A stretch of DNA of 14,552 bases from Paramuribaculum sp. (GTDB lineage: Bacteria; Bacteroidota; Bacteroidia; Bacteroidales; Muribaculaceae). The position numbers and the translations under genes are program-made. Each line of letters starts with the position of its first letter. Position 1 is the first letter of the stretch. The notes under the pieces are model-generated. The model had not been told where the DNA came from. It searched no databases and saw only the letters and a program-made list of their open reading frames with translations. Positions 6,638 to 14,413 of the stretch are shown here, piece after piece. Location of the stretch: the NCBI GenBank assembly GCA_009775605.1, contig VSPV01000063.1, positions 1 to 14,552 on the forward strand. The letters run 5' to 3'.

Positions 6638-7810
6638 TTAGTGCCATTTTATGTCAAGACCGCGTATTGACACTTTTATGGAACGCACGCTAATTTCCAC
6701 GTAAGAGAGCGAAGCATACTGTTCCCTCACACCGGAGATTTCGAAAGTGAGGGTCACGGGCACACCGTCTGGCATCGATATGTTGCCGCTCCGGTAGTTG
6801 CGTTCCTTGATGATGAGGTCGGTCAGTTCAGTGCCGCTGTCCGTGAGGGCATTGCCGAAGTATACATACGGCTTGCTGTTGCGGACATCGGTATTTGTGA
6901 TTCTGGCGGTGATTGTTATTCGTCCTCGGGAGAGGTCGCCCGTACATCCCGTCACTTTGAAGTCCAGTTCCGTACCGTCGATGGTGATTTTCGGCCGCGG
7001 AGCGGATGGGGAGGCAGGGCTGTGGGGAATCACCGGTACGGAAGGCCGTTCAATAATGACGGGCCGTTCCACGACTTTCTCAACCACTACAGTGTCGGGC
7101 TCGGCCGGAATCTCCACGATGTGTTCCACCGGCACCTCCACCACACGCTCTACCACCACAGTGTCGGGAACCTGATTGAGATAGGGGGCTATCTCCTCAA
7201 GCAATACGCAGGCCTGATCATGACATGCCACGGAGGCAGGAATACCGGAAAGATAGTTGGCCGCCTCCTCATATCGCTGAAGGGTGACGAGTTTCCGTGC
7301 CTGCTCGATTATCAAGGCGCAATTTTCGGCATAATAGTCGTTGATGCGATTGCGGGCAGTACGCACGAAGCGCACATATACAGGGTCCGTGGGCTTCATG
7401 GAGTTTGCCATGGCTTTCATGGCTGCGTCTTTGCCTCCCGTGGCAGTTCCCTTGAGGGGAACGGTCACCGAATGGTAGACTGTCCCGTCGATCGTATTGA
7501 AGGCCGAGAGAGTCATCTCGGCCGCTACCCGCGCCACCTCCCGGATCATACCTTCTGTTTCGGCGGCATCTGTGACAGAGACCTCCGGACGCACAGCAAA
7601 CACGTTGTAGGCATTTGCGGTCGAGGCTTGCGAGCGGTCGAGAGCCGAAGCCAGCTTGCGGTTCAGCGCCGAGGCTGTGGCGGCAGGGAGCTCATTGCTC
7701 TCGATTGGAAGAAGGTTGAACTTGATGGCGTTTTCCTGCGAGCTTATGGGCTCTCCGGCTAATAAAGCAGAGCCCGCTATGGCGCAGACGCAATATCTGA
7801 AAAGATTCAT
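6638..7810 (-). CDS. Exported protein with duplicated Val/Glu repeat and C-terminal beta domain, 390 aa
   Basis: Hydrophobic signal segment at 1-24. The N-terminal half (28-185) begins with a strand (IKFNLLPIES) and continues with helices. The part DPVYVRFVRTARNRINDYY (142-160), followed by LIIEQARKL and RYEEAANYLSGIP, resembles the TPR-like helical end of CsgG/FlgO-type proteins. Cys196 and Cys201 flank a short loop. A linker then carries a duplicated 14-residue unit, PDTVVVERVVEVPV (215-228) and PDTVVVEKVVERPV (238-251), with a related VEHIVEIPAE between them, followed by a Pro/Ser spacer to about 272. The C-terminal 115 residues are a beta-rich domain ending in IKWH. It starts 4 nt after the previous stop, so it is tightly coupled in the operon. 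I do not recognise a named family with confidence. Confidence 0.8.
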   Translation of the reverse strand: MNLFRYCVCAIAGSALLAGEPISSQENAIKFNLLPIESNELPAATASALNRKLASALDRSQASTANAYNVFAVRPEVSVTDAAETEGMIREVARVAAEMTLSAFNTIDGTVYHSVTVPLKGTATGGKDAAMKAMANSMKPTDPVYVRFVRTARNRINDYYAENCALIIEQARKLVTLQRYEEAANYLSGIPASVACHDQACVLLEEIAPYLNQVPDTVVVERVVEVPVEHIVEIPAEPDTVVVEKVVERPVIIERPSVPVIPHSPASPSAPRPKITIDGTELDFKVTGCTGDLSRGRITITARITNTDVRNSKPYVYFGNALTDSGTELTDLIIKERNYRSGNISMPDGVPVTLTFEISGVREQYASLSYVEISVRSIKVSIRGLDIKWH

Positions 7811-7814
7811 GGCA

Positions 7815-9104
7815 TTATTCTATAATTACTGTCATGCTTTGGCCCATGGCTGTAACATTGGCCTTGTAGTCCTCACCAAGATGTTTTTTGAAGAATTTAC
7901 GCAGGTCGCTGCCGAAATTAGACAGGGTATATGTGCGGTTCTTCGCTGCATTCCAAAGAGGAACGTTGATTGAAATACTGATGTATTTGTCGGTGCTCCG
8001 GCTCATGTCGTAGATACCGTGAAAAGCATATTCACGGAGCCATTCGTCGAGAGCATCTTTGAAAAACTCGCCCGAGGCAGGGGCGTCCTGTTCGAAATCC
8101 CAATCGGAAACACTCTCGGAGATATTGAGATCCAGCTGCACTTCGCGTCCTTTGTTGATCATCTGTTCAAACGATGCGGTAAGCTGCGAGAAGAAACCGG
8201 TCTCAATCTGTTTAATGGCTTCGCGCACAAGGAACGCTGTGTCGTTGGTATGATAGTACCCGCTCTCGAACGTCTTGGTGGCAAGCCGACCGGCTGTCTG
8301 TTTTTCAACGGCGCGTGTATCCAGACCCACACGTGTGGTGTTGCCCTGCGACTGGGTTCGAAGCCCTATTGTCACCACTATGTCGCCGGGAAGTTCGCGT
8401 ACCATCATCGTCGCACCGTCGGCCTGTGTGCCCTCGCGAAGCACGTCGCGGTTTTTGGCGTTTTGCAGCTGAGCGATGAAATCGCGGGTCTTGAACCCGT
8501 GGTTCTGGAAAGCTTCGGCCATACGCTCCACCGCATAGCGTTCTGCCGGATTATTCTCTATGCGCGTGCGCATGGCCTCATAGCTGTAGCCGTCCGAGGA
8601 ATCGGTGTACGGCACCACCACAATTGTGGGATTGAGAGCCGAAGTGGGTTCCTGTTTCCTTGCGTCGGCCCATGCCGGGGAGAACACTTGCCGGTTGCGG
8701 GCGAGGTCTGCGCGCAATGTCTTAAGGTTGATGGTAAGAGTGACGGTGGCGTGCTGATTTCCGGCAACCTTTTTAGAGGAAACTGTTTTGGGCTCCCCGA
8801 TGATATAGGTTATATATCGGCTCTCGGTGAAAAACCGGTAATCGTAATCGCGTTTTATCTCAGAGAGAATGGGGTTACCGTCCTTAAGTCCTGACACGCC
8901 GGTGTGCATGAGACAGTTGAATGCCGATTTGGCCGCGAGCTCCTCGGCATCTTTCTTTTTCTGGGCCACTGCCGAGGCGGTTACGGTTACGGTGTTTTCA
9001 TCGCCGCTTACAAACTGAACATCGTCACTGTAATTTTGTGCCGCGCCCGGCAGGACACAGCACAAAATCATAGCGACGAGGTTTAGGAGTCTCGTATATG
9101 TCAT
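7815..9104 (-). CDS. Exported FlgT/CsgG-like protein, possibly DUF6175 family, 429 aa
   Basis: Signal peptide 1-23 (PGAAQ). An N-terminal module (30-130) has TVTVTASAVAQ, a Lys/Ala-rich helix with AAKSAFNCLMHTGV (57-70), and strand YITYIIGEP (97-105). This layout is shared by FlgT N-terminal and LPP20 domains. A second module starts at NPTIVVVPYTDSS (158-170), typical of CsgG/TolB-like domains, and contains a helix of Glu/Arg/Ala and the strand GDIVVTIGLRTQ (240-251). A third region (320-429) alternates helix and strand and ends VTAMGQSMTVIIE. The length and layout agree with my recollection of Bacteroidales proteins called DUF6175, but I cannot confirm this. It is second in the operon, 6 nt after the CsgG-like gene and 4 nt before the next. 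Cysteines at 15-16 sit inside the signal and do not form a good lipobox. Confidence 0.8.
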   Translation of the reverse strand: MTYTRLLNLVAMILCCVLPGAAQNYSDDVQFVSGDENTVTVTASAVAQKKKDAEELAAKSAFNCLMHTGVSGLKDGNPILSEIKRDYDYRFFTESRYITYIIGEPKTVSSKKVAGNQHATVTLTINLKTLRADLARNRQVFSPAWADARKQEPTSALNPTIVVVPYTDSSDGYSYEAMRTRIENNPAERYAVERMAEAFQNHGFKTRDFIAQLQNAKNRDVLREGTQADGATMMVRELPGDIVVTIGLRTQSQGNTTRVGLDTRAVEKQTAGRLATKTFESGYYHTNDTAFLVREAIKQIETGFFSQLTASFEQMINKGREVQLDLNISESVSDWDFEQDAPASGEFFKDALDEWLREYAFHGIYDMSRSTDKYISISINVPLWNAAKNRTYTLSNFGSDLRKFFKKHLGEDYKANVTAMGQSMTVIIE

Positions 9105-9110
9105 ATACCG

Positions 9111-10007
9111 TCAGATCTTGAATCCGCTGAATATGTTTTCTTTTTTAGGAACTGACTTGAAAACGATTGTCTGACCGCCATCTACCGCAGCTTTTATTTC
9201 TTTATTGCCTTTCTTGATTTTGGCTGAAGAAATATCGTCACCGTCAACCGATGCTATCTCGCATTCGCCGATGACCTTGGTAGACTTACGGCCTGCGATT
9301 TCGCGGACTATGCACACTTCGAAGCGGTCCTTTTCAGCCACACCATGAGCTGTACCGAGGTTAAGATAGACAGAATTGACCTTATCCCCTTTTATTTCGT
9401 TGCACTCCAGCAGTTCGCCGAAGAGAGGGAAAGCCTCCTGGATGAAAGGGACAATGCCTTTCACAGCATTGCGGCATACTTTGGTCACAGCCTCGTCCGG
9501 GGTGCTTGAAGTCTCCATGTTAAGGAGTTCGCCTCCGTGTTTTAGGGTCTTGGTAAGCACGAGTTTGCCGTCATTGGGGTTTATTACCTTCAGGGTGTAG
9601 GAGATTTGACCGGTGTAATACTTGCTGCCGTCATCGTTGACCTTTGTCTCGACATTTAGAGATGCGATACGTCCCTGTATAAGGAAGTTGGCGCCTTGCT
9701 GAGCCATCACTTTCAGACGTTCGGCGTCATCGCCCGCATCAACGCCCTCCTGACGGCGTGAGGCCTCGATAGCGAGAGCGTCCTGTGAATCCACGTCGAT
9801 AAGTTCCACACGGTTGGTGTTTGTGATACCCTCCATCACATAGCTGCGGAGCTGTTCTGCGGCGCTGAAGGGAATGTTGGACGGGCGCCAGAAATAATCG
9901 ATCAAGACATTCGGTTTCCCTTTTGCTTCATCTGCGTTGGATGTGAACGGAATTGTCACTGCCATAATTAGAAGCATGGCTTTGCTGATTGTTTTGAAGA
10001 GATTCAT
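9111..10007 (-). CDS. Exported CsgG/FlgT-like protein, 298 aa, first gene of the operon
   Basis: Signal peptide 1-25 (TSNADE). A CsgG-like alpha/beta domain (33-195) begins VLIDYFWRPSN, continues with a helix and strand VELIDVDSQDAL (67-78), a helix AERLKVMAQQ, the strand ANFLIQGRIASLNVE (106-120), and a hairpin ISYTLKVINPNDGKLVLTKT (135-154), which is the classic CsgG element of substrate-independent strands around NDGK. Residues 200-285 form a barrel-like domain with VYLNLGTAHGVAEKDRFEV (213-231), resembling the FlgT C-terminal domain. CsgG proper is a lipoprotein secretion channel. Here no Cys follows the signal, so it is more likely a soluble periplasmic or envelope-associated relative than a pore. 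It opens the operon; the next gene begins 6 nt downstream. The family assignment is by pattern. Confidence 0.8.
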   Translation of the reverse strand: MNLFKTISKAMLLIMAVTIPFTSNADEAKGKPNVLIDYFWRPSNIPFSAAEQLRSYVMEGITNTNRVELIDVDSQDALAIEASRRQEGVDAGDDAERLKVMAQQGANFLIQGRIASLNVETKVNDDGSKYYTGQISYTLKVINPNDGKLVLTKTLKHGGELLNMETSSTPDEAVTKVCRNAVKGIVPFIQEAFPLFGELLECNEIKGDKVNSVYLNLGTAHGVAEKDRFEVCIVREIAGRKSTKVIGECEIASVDGDDISSAKIKKGNKEIKAAVDGGQTIVFKSVPKKENIFSGFKI

Positions 10008-10070
10008 GGTGAAATTAATTTGTACTGTGTATGATTTTAACGTAATGCTGCGAAATTAAATATTAATTTG

Positions 10071-10107
10071 CAAATTACCCCCCCCATTGTTAATTATTGT
10101 TAATAAT
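10071..10107. promoter_or_regulatory. Putative control region of the envelope operon: palindrome, direct repeats and C8 tract
   Basis: ATTATT-GTT-AATAAT (10093-10107) is a perfect inverted repeat with a 3-nt centre. It overlaps two direct repeats of ATTGTTAAT (10086-10094 and 10096-10104) in 10-nt phase. A run of eight C (eight G on the minus strand, 10078-10085) lies between this block and TAATTTG (minus strand, 10071-10077), a near match to the -7 consensus, about 65 nt upstream of the CsgG-like start. No clear -33 TTG was found, so the promoter itself is uncertain. Confidence 0.4.
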
Positions 10108-10160
10108 AGGTTTTGCTTTTTCATTTGTACGAAATAGTCTGTTCTGCAATGGCCATAGAG

Positions 10161-10610
10161 TCAGAGAAAATGCGGGCGGATGCGGGGAGGAGCGGCGGCG
10201 AAGGTGGCGTCCGTTATGGCGCGGCGTGCCAGGGATATCAGCGAGGTGAATTCGGAGGCGTAGCTGGTCGAGAGCGATGTGTCGGCCCCACGGTAGGCTT
10301 CGGCGAGGGTTGCCATGGCGGTGGCGTTCTCAAGGATGCCGCGCAGGAGTGGTGCGGCAGCTGTTTCTGGCAGGTCGAGAGTGATGCTCATTATATCGTC
10401 ATCGGCAGCGCCGGGAGCGCAGTCTGAGGCAAGCGAGGAGAGCCGGAGGCAAATCTCGGCGAACGAACTGTGGATTACGAGCTCAAGAGCCGCGCGATGG
10501 TCGGCGTGAAGCAGGGGCGGCCGGGAAGAATTCAGGGTATGGCGCAGGGCCGAGAGCGCAAGAAGGCGCGTGGTGATATCGGAGACGGAAAGAGCTATTA
10601 CAGTTTTCAT
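10161..10610 (-). CDS. Small protein of unknown function, prophage-associated, 149 aa
   Basis: No family recognised. The protein is largely helical, rich in Ala, Leu, Ser and Thr, starting MKTVIALSVSDITTRLLALS. It has an Asp-rich middle (ADDDI, 72-76 region) and a C-terminal helix with RRAITDATFAAAPPR. There is no signal peptide or membrane helix. It lies 29 nt after the preceding 135-aa gene on the same strand and probably shares its transcript. GC content is high, like that of the phage genes above and unlike the AT-rich operon start below, which argues that it belongs to the phage segment. About 150 nt separate its stop from the CsgG-like start, with no obvious terminator. Confidence 0.6.
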   Translation of the reverse strand: MKTVIALSVSDITTRLLALSALRHTLNSSRPPLLHADHRAALELVIHSSFAEICLRLSSLASDCAPGAADDDIMSITLDLPETAAAPLLRGILENATAMATLAEAYRGADTSLSTSYASEFTSLISLARRAITDATFAAAPPRIRPHFL

Positions 10611-10639
10611 GGCTGATCAGGTAAAAAGATGATGAATAA

Positions 10640-11047
10640 TTAATGACGCTGAGTTCGATGGCGAAGGCGCAGATATAGGCGCGTTGCCGACCGCGGGGCG
10701 AGAAAGAAGCTGCTGGCGCCCCCTTCGCGGAGCACACGTGCCAGAGCGTCGTTGCGGTTGAGGCCACGGAGTTCCATGAGTCTCTCCACGCGGCTGCGTA
10801 TCTCTTCCCAGCGGCGGCACGTCATCTTTGAGTCGAGTTTTGCGCGCCGGGCAGCGAGGGCGTTGAGCTTGCGCATGGCATAGGAATATTCCACGTAGTA
10901 CGCCGGTGCTTTCATGGCCGCGGCGCGGGCAGCCACTTTATCCACGGTGAGATCGGTTTCTGTCGATTCCGAAATGACCTTGCGGCAGGCCGTCATGAAG
11001 TCGCGGTCGCGCTGCGAGAGTGCTTTGAGGGAATTGTTGTCATTCAT
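10640..11047 (-). CDS. Small basic DNA-binding-like protein, prophage-associated, 135 aa
   Basis: No named family is certain. Residues about 10-65 form helices around TDLTVDKVAARAAAMKAPAY (31-50) followed by YVEYSYAMRKLNALAARRAK. The stretch APAYYVEYSYA resembles a helix-turn-helix-type module I recall from short Bacteroidales phage and mobile-element proteins. The C-terminus is Arg-rich (RSATRLYLRLRHRTQRH, about 119-135), so the protein is strongly basic and could bind nucleic acid. Candidate roles include a small terminase-like or head-associated protein, or a regulator. It begins about 60 nt after the portal terminator and is followed by the 149-aa gene 29 nt downstream. The start was chosen as the only ATG that keeps the helical N-terminus. 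Confidence 0.6.
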   Translation of the reverse strand: MNDNNSLKALSQRDRDFMTACRKVISESTETDLTVDKVAARAAAMKAPAYYVEYSYAMRKLNALAARRAKLDSKMTCRRWEEIRSRVERLMELRGLNRNDALARVLREGGASSFFLAPRSATRLYLRLRHRTQRH

Positions 11048-11110
11048 AGCGATTATATTTCTTGGTTAAATGCTTAATGATGTTGGTAAAATTACAACTC
11101 ATAGGGTGTA

Positions 11111-11158
11111 ATAAAACGCCCCGTCGCAGTTAAAAAATGTAAATGCGGCGGGACGTTT
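11111..11158 (-). terminator. Strong hairpin terminator of the portal transcript
   Basis: Arms 11144-11158 and 11114-11128 form a 15-bp stem. Thirteen positions are Watson-Crick, and the other two are C-T exchanges that leave one wobble and one mismatch. The loop is 15 nt and A/T-rich. On the minus strand the stem runs into CGTTTTATTA. It begins 15 nt past the portal stop, so the structural-gene transcript likely ends here. Confidence 0.75.
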
Positions 11159-11172
11159 GCTCTGCCGGTCCG

Positions 11173-12561
11173 TCAGCTCCCGGCCATGAGCCGGTTACGC
11201 GCGGCGCGGAAATCGTTGAAACTGTCAAGCATGTCCAGGAGTGCCAGCGCCGAACGCTGTACCTGTGCGTCGAACATGGAAGTGGAGCTGGCGCCCTGGC
11301 TCGACTGGCCTTTCATGGCCTCGCTCACGCCCGAAATCTGGTTGAACATCTGCATCTGCAGTTCGAGCAGCCGCGAAGCGCCCGCGTCCTGGCCGCTGGA
11401 GATAATCTGGCGCGGCTCTCCGTCGCAGCGGTTGGGCTCATAGGGGATAATGCCGTTGCACGATGCCCAGAGGCTGCCGAGCTGCTGCCAGCTCATGCAT
11501 TCGGGCTTCTGTCCGGCCGGAAAAAGGAGCACGCCCTTGGCCGAATGGGCCATGATGCTGTCCATAAGCGTTATCAGGCGATTGATGTGGCGCTGCTGGT
11601 CTATGATATCCTCCACAAAGGAATGCACCTCGCCGTCGGTGAGCGGATAGAACTTCACGGCAAACGGGTGGAGGCCGTGGGGATATGGCGAATCATACTC
11701 CTCGAGCACGCGGCCGCCGGGCGTGAAGATGCGGCAGTGCCAGCGCATGGTGGTACGCGGGTCGATTGTCACCTCGGGGCGACATTCCCGCTGTCTGGCG
11801 GCGTTCACCTCCCTGAGCGATTCGAGGCAGTCGGCCGCCACGGTGAATGCCGATGCCTGCTCGGGATCGTGGCAGCGGAGCACATTGCGGCTCTCGAGCG
11901 TCCACACCTCAATCACGCGGCAGCGGTGGCGCGGGGCGCTGAAAAACTCCATGGCCGCCGGATCGCCCAGGCTCACGCCCTCCTGAAGGCCCGAAAGGGG
12001 GTCGGCACCCGAGTATTCCGCCTTGATCAGTGCCGCGCGGGAGGCATCGGTGCCGTAGCGCATCATCACTTCGCGGAAGCTCAGCGAGTGGAGCATCCCC
12101 ACAAGCTCTATGTCGAGGCCGCGCGGATCGGTGAATCGGTTTATGAAGAAAGATGCGGGACTCACGTTGTCAACCCACACGCCCTCGCCCGCCATGCGTT
12201 TTTCCACCGTCACGCGCTGTATGGCGCAGCCTGATATCAGAAACTCCTCGAGCATGCGGGCGTCGAGTTCGTCGAGGGCGTTGCGGGCGGCTGTTTCCGC
12301 CGCGGGGACGGGCTCCGGTGCCGTCATCGAGCCGCGGAAGTTGCCTATCACGCATTTCACGAGCTGGCGGATGAGATTGTTGGTGAGCGGCTGCTGGCCG
12401 TTATGCGAGGCGAGGTCGCCTTCGGTCACGGGGGAACCGTCTGCGGCCGTGGCCGGGTCGCTCCACTGGTCTCCGTAGGTGTAGCGTTTGTATCGCTGGC
12501 GTCGGCGGCGCAGAGCGTAGCCGTCGCGCCAGGCCTCAAGGGCGAGTGAAAGGAAGTTCAT
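11173..12561 (-). CDS. Phage portal protein
   Basis: The portal is the dodecameric ring at one vertex of the phage head through which DNA is packaged and ejected. The 462-aa product has the N-terminal YGDQWSD (29-35) after an Arg-rich helix, then NNLIRQLVKCVIGNFRG (61-77). Next come a middle alpha/beta region with NVSPASFFINRF (132-143), a clip/stem-like segment VEDIIDQQRHINRLITLMDS (316-335), and a C-terminal helix region ending ISGVSEAMKGQ (409-419). This layout is shared by portals of Bacteroidota podovirus-like phages. At 462 aa it is on the short side compared with P22-type portals, and no fused extension is seen. Its ATG overlaps the preceding stop by 4 nt (ATGA at 12558-12561), so it is translationally coupled to the adaptor gene. 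It is followed by a strong terminator. Confidence 0.85.
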   Translation of the reverse strand: MNFLSLALEAWRDGYALRRRRQRYKRYTYGDQWSDPATAADGSPVTEGDLASHNGQQPLTNNLIRQLVKCVIGNFRGSMTAPEPVPAAETAARNALDELDARMLEEFLISGCAIQRVTVEKRMAGEGVWVDNVSPASFFINRFTDPRGLDIELVGMLHSLSFREVMMRYGTDASRAALIKAEYSGADPLSGLQEGVSLGDPAAMEFFSAPRHRCRVIEVWTLESRNVLRCHDPEQASAFTVAADCLESLREVNAARQRECRPEVTIDPRTTMRWHCRIFTPGGRVLEEYDSPYPHGLHPFAVKFYPLTDGEVHSFVEDIIDQQRHINRLITLMDSIMAHSAKGVLLFPAGQKPECMSWQQLGSLWASCNGIIPYEPNRCDGEPRQIISSGQDAGASRLLELQMQMFNQISGVSEAMKGQSSQGASSTSMFDAQVQRSALALLDMLDSFNDFRAARNRLMAGS

Positions 12562-13103
12562 GGCAGAAATTCAGGTTTGGGAATGGTGTCGAGCAGCGAG
12601 GAATCGAAAGTATAGATGCCGTCCGTTGCCTCGCAGATGGCCTCAAGGCGCGTTATCGCGCCGTCTGCGGCCGGAGTATACAGCAGCAGAGAGCCTTCGG
12701 TCGTATGCACCGCCACGGGGTCGTTCGTGCCGCCGCGGCTGAAAGGGTTGAGCTGGGCGGCGTAGCGCGGATGGTCGGTCTGTGACACCACGAAGGCGGT
12801 GCGGTTCCATCCGCTCATCTCCACGGAGAGCACCCTCACCGTGCCTGGAGGAAGCGTGACGTGGCCGGTGCCGTCGGGGAGCAGCGAGAGCCGTGCCTGG
12901 GCCGAGATATCCACCGGAGCCAGCATCCACGCCGGAGCCTCATGCAGCTGCCGCGAGAACCATGCCTCCATGGCCGTGCGCTCCAGCCCGGGAAGGTCAA
13001 TGCCGTCCTCGCGCATTATGCGGCAGTCGGTCCTGAGGGGCTCCAGCCCCCGACGCAGAAGCCAGGCGGCCAGAAACTCCTCGGAAGTGAGAGTGAGCCT
13101 CAT
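12558..13103 (-). CDS. Putative phage head-completion/adaptor protein, 181 aa
   Basis: No family named with certainty. The start at MRLTLTSEEF was chosen because it overlaps the capsid stop by 4 nt (ATGA at 13100-13103); the open frame further upstream is out of phase with the capsid gene and not credible. The N-terminal half is helical (SEEFLAAWLLRRGL, then LERTAMEAWFSRQLHEA). The C-terminal half is strands (TVRVLSVEMSG, TAFVVSQTDHPRYAAQ, SLLLYTPAADG). This small helix-plus-beta arrangement and its position between the capsid and portal genes suit a head-tail adaptor or neck protein. It ends in a second 4-nt overlap with the portal start. The role is inferred from context only. Confidence 0.65.
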   Translation of the reverse strand: MRLTLTSEEFLAAWLLRRGLEPLRTDCRIMREDGIDLPGLERTAMEAWFSRQLHEAPAWMLAPVDISAQARLSLLPDGTGHVTLPPGTVRVLSVEMSGWNRTAFVVSQTDHPRYAAQLNPFSRGGTNDPVAVHTTEGSLLLYTPAADGAITRLEAICEATDGIYTFDSSLLDTIPKPEFLP

Positions 13104-14374
13104 CGGCCCAGGATTCTCAGGTGGGACTTCGGGTGACGGAGCACCAGACAGCTTGCCTCGGTGACCACAAGGGCGTCGGTGTTGCGCACACCGCTCTTCT
13201 TCAGGTCGAGGTGCTCCACGGTGAAAGGCACGTGGCTGTACTTGGTGAGGTACTGTGGGTCGATCACCAGACCGTCGTTCTCGTGGCCGCACTGGTCGAA
13301 AATCTCGGAATGGATCACGTAGAGCGAACCGAATTTCGACCGGAGCTCGTTGAAATCTATGCCCCAGCGGGTCACGGTGTCGGTTGCGGCTACAACCTTG
13401 TTGTAGTCCAGTTTATTGAGAGTCTGGACAAGCCCGGAGCCGGCCACGAGAATCTTGCGGGGCGATCCGGCGGCTGTGCCGGTGAAAGCAGCGCGCATGA
13501 TGTCTACCACCGTGTCCTGGCTGAAATCGGCCAGCGATACTGTCTCTTCGCCTCCGGCCTGGTTCCAGATTCCGCCCGTGAACAGCACCTCGTCGTTCTT
13601 CACCGGATCCGTCAGACGTGTCTTCACGCCGAACAGGAAGTTCTTCTCCATGCCCATGCGCATGTCCATTATCGCCACCTCTTCCTGGTCGGAGAATGTC
13701 CAGCCGGTTTCCTTGGCCGAAAGCTTCACATATGTGGAATTTTCCACCTGGGCTTTAAATATCTGACAGAAATTACGGCTTTTTACCGGCAGGGCCTCGA
13801 ACTGCGGGGTCTGGACGTCGAGTTCGGAGGCCGCGCGTCCCATCCTCACCACTTCCATGCCCTCCTTGATGTCAGGAAGACGGTTCTCTTCCATTTCCGC
13901 GGGGTCAGCGTTAAGAACTATCACCTGAAGCCCCGGCGTGGAATCTGAGGCCCCTGAGACCACATACAGCACCATTGAGCCGCACACCTTGTTGCCCTCA
14001 TAACCCGGAAGCCCGGGCACGAGAAGAGTCTCGGTGGCTGAGAACATGCGGTCGTTGGCTGTTTTCACCGACAGGATGCGGTAAGTGTCGAAGGTCTTGC
14101 CCGTATCGGTGACTCCTTCGGTGAAGGTCGTGGAGCAGGGCTTTGTGTCCACCGAATAATAGTCCACGATCATGGATTTGGCGCGGCGCGCTCCCACCAT
14201 GCGTGAAATCTGGTCGATCGGTGTGGCCATGGGGCGCACCTTCACTATACGGCTGTCGATTTCGTTGAGCAGGAGTTCGGGCGAGGCCTCGCGCACTGCG
14301 GGCACGGTGAGAGGGCCGTCGGTCACATGGTTTCCACCGGCGGTGCCGGCGATTACTGTAGCTTTGTTTTCCAT
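13100..14374 (-). CDS. Phage major capsid protein (HK97-fold-like)
   Basis: The major head subunit. 424 aa. The N-terminal arm (1-35) is followed by LLLNEIDSRIVKVRPMATPI (34-53) and IVDYYSVDTKP (69-79). Next come an alternating core with FSATETLLVPGLPG (111-124) and an A-domain-like part with RNFCQIFKAQVENSTYVKLS (about 199-218) and MDMRMGMEKNFLFGVKTRL (about 235-253). It ends with FGSLYVIHSEIFD, LVIDPQYLTKY and LVVTEASCLVLRHP. This matches capsids of the SU10/DUF5309-like branch of the HK97 fold as I know them from Bacteroidota phages. No protease-type extension is obvious. It opens the coupled adaptor-portal block, and its own start lies 39 nt after the stop of an upstream gene. The fold is likely, the exact family less sure. 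Confidence 0.8.
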   Translation of the reverse strand: MENKATVIAGTAGGNHVTDGPLTVPAVREASPELLLNEIDSRIVKVRPMATPIDQISRMVGARRAKSMIVDYYSVDTKPCSTTFTEGVTDTGKTFDTYRILSVKTANDRMFSATETLLVPGLPGYEGNKVCGSMVLYVVSGASDSTPGLQVIVLNADPAEMEENRLPDIKEGMEVVRMGRAASELDVQTPQFEALPVKSRNFCQIFKAQVENSTYVKLSAKETGWTFSDQEEVAIMDMRMGMEKNFLFGVKTRLTDPVKNDEVLFTGGIWNQAGGEETVSLADFSQDTVVDIMRAAFTGTAAGSPRKILVAGSGLVQTLNKLDYNKVVAATDTVTRWGIDFNELRSKFGSLYVIHSEIFDQCGHENDGLVIDPQYLTKYSHVPFTVEHLDLKKSGVRNTDALVVTEASCLVLRHPKSHLRILGR

Positions 14375-14413
14375 AATAAGATAGATTTGAAAAGATGGAT
14401 GATGTGATAGTTG

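Noticed and set aside
8019..8894. 291-codon plus-strand reading frame
   Set aside because: Antisense to the 429-aa exported protein gene, which has a signal peptide and tight operon spacing; the plus-strand product has no domain sense.
9111..10007. Curli secretion channel CsgG in the strict sense
   Set aside because: No lipidation cysteine after the signal and no curli-type genes beside it; only the general CsgG/FlgT-like fold is supported.
11143..12234. 363-codon plus-strand reading frame
   Set aside because: Antisense to the portal gene; rich in His, Ala and Gly as expected of the complement of a GC-rich gene.
13121..13948. 275-codon plus-strand reading frame
   Set aside because: Antisense to the major capsid gene and without recognisable features.
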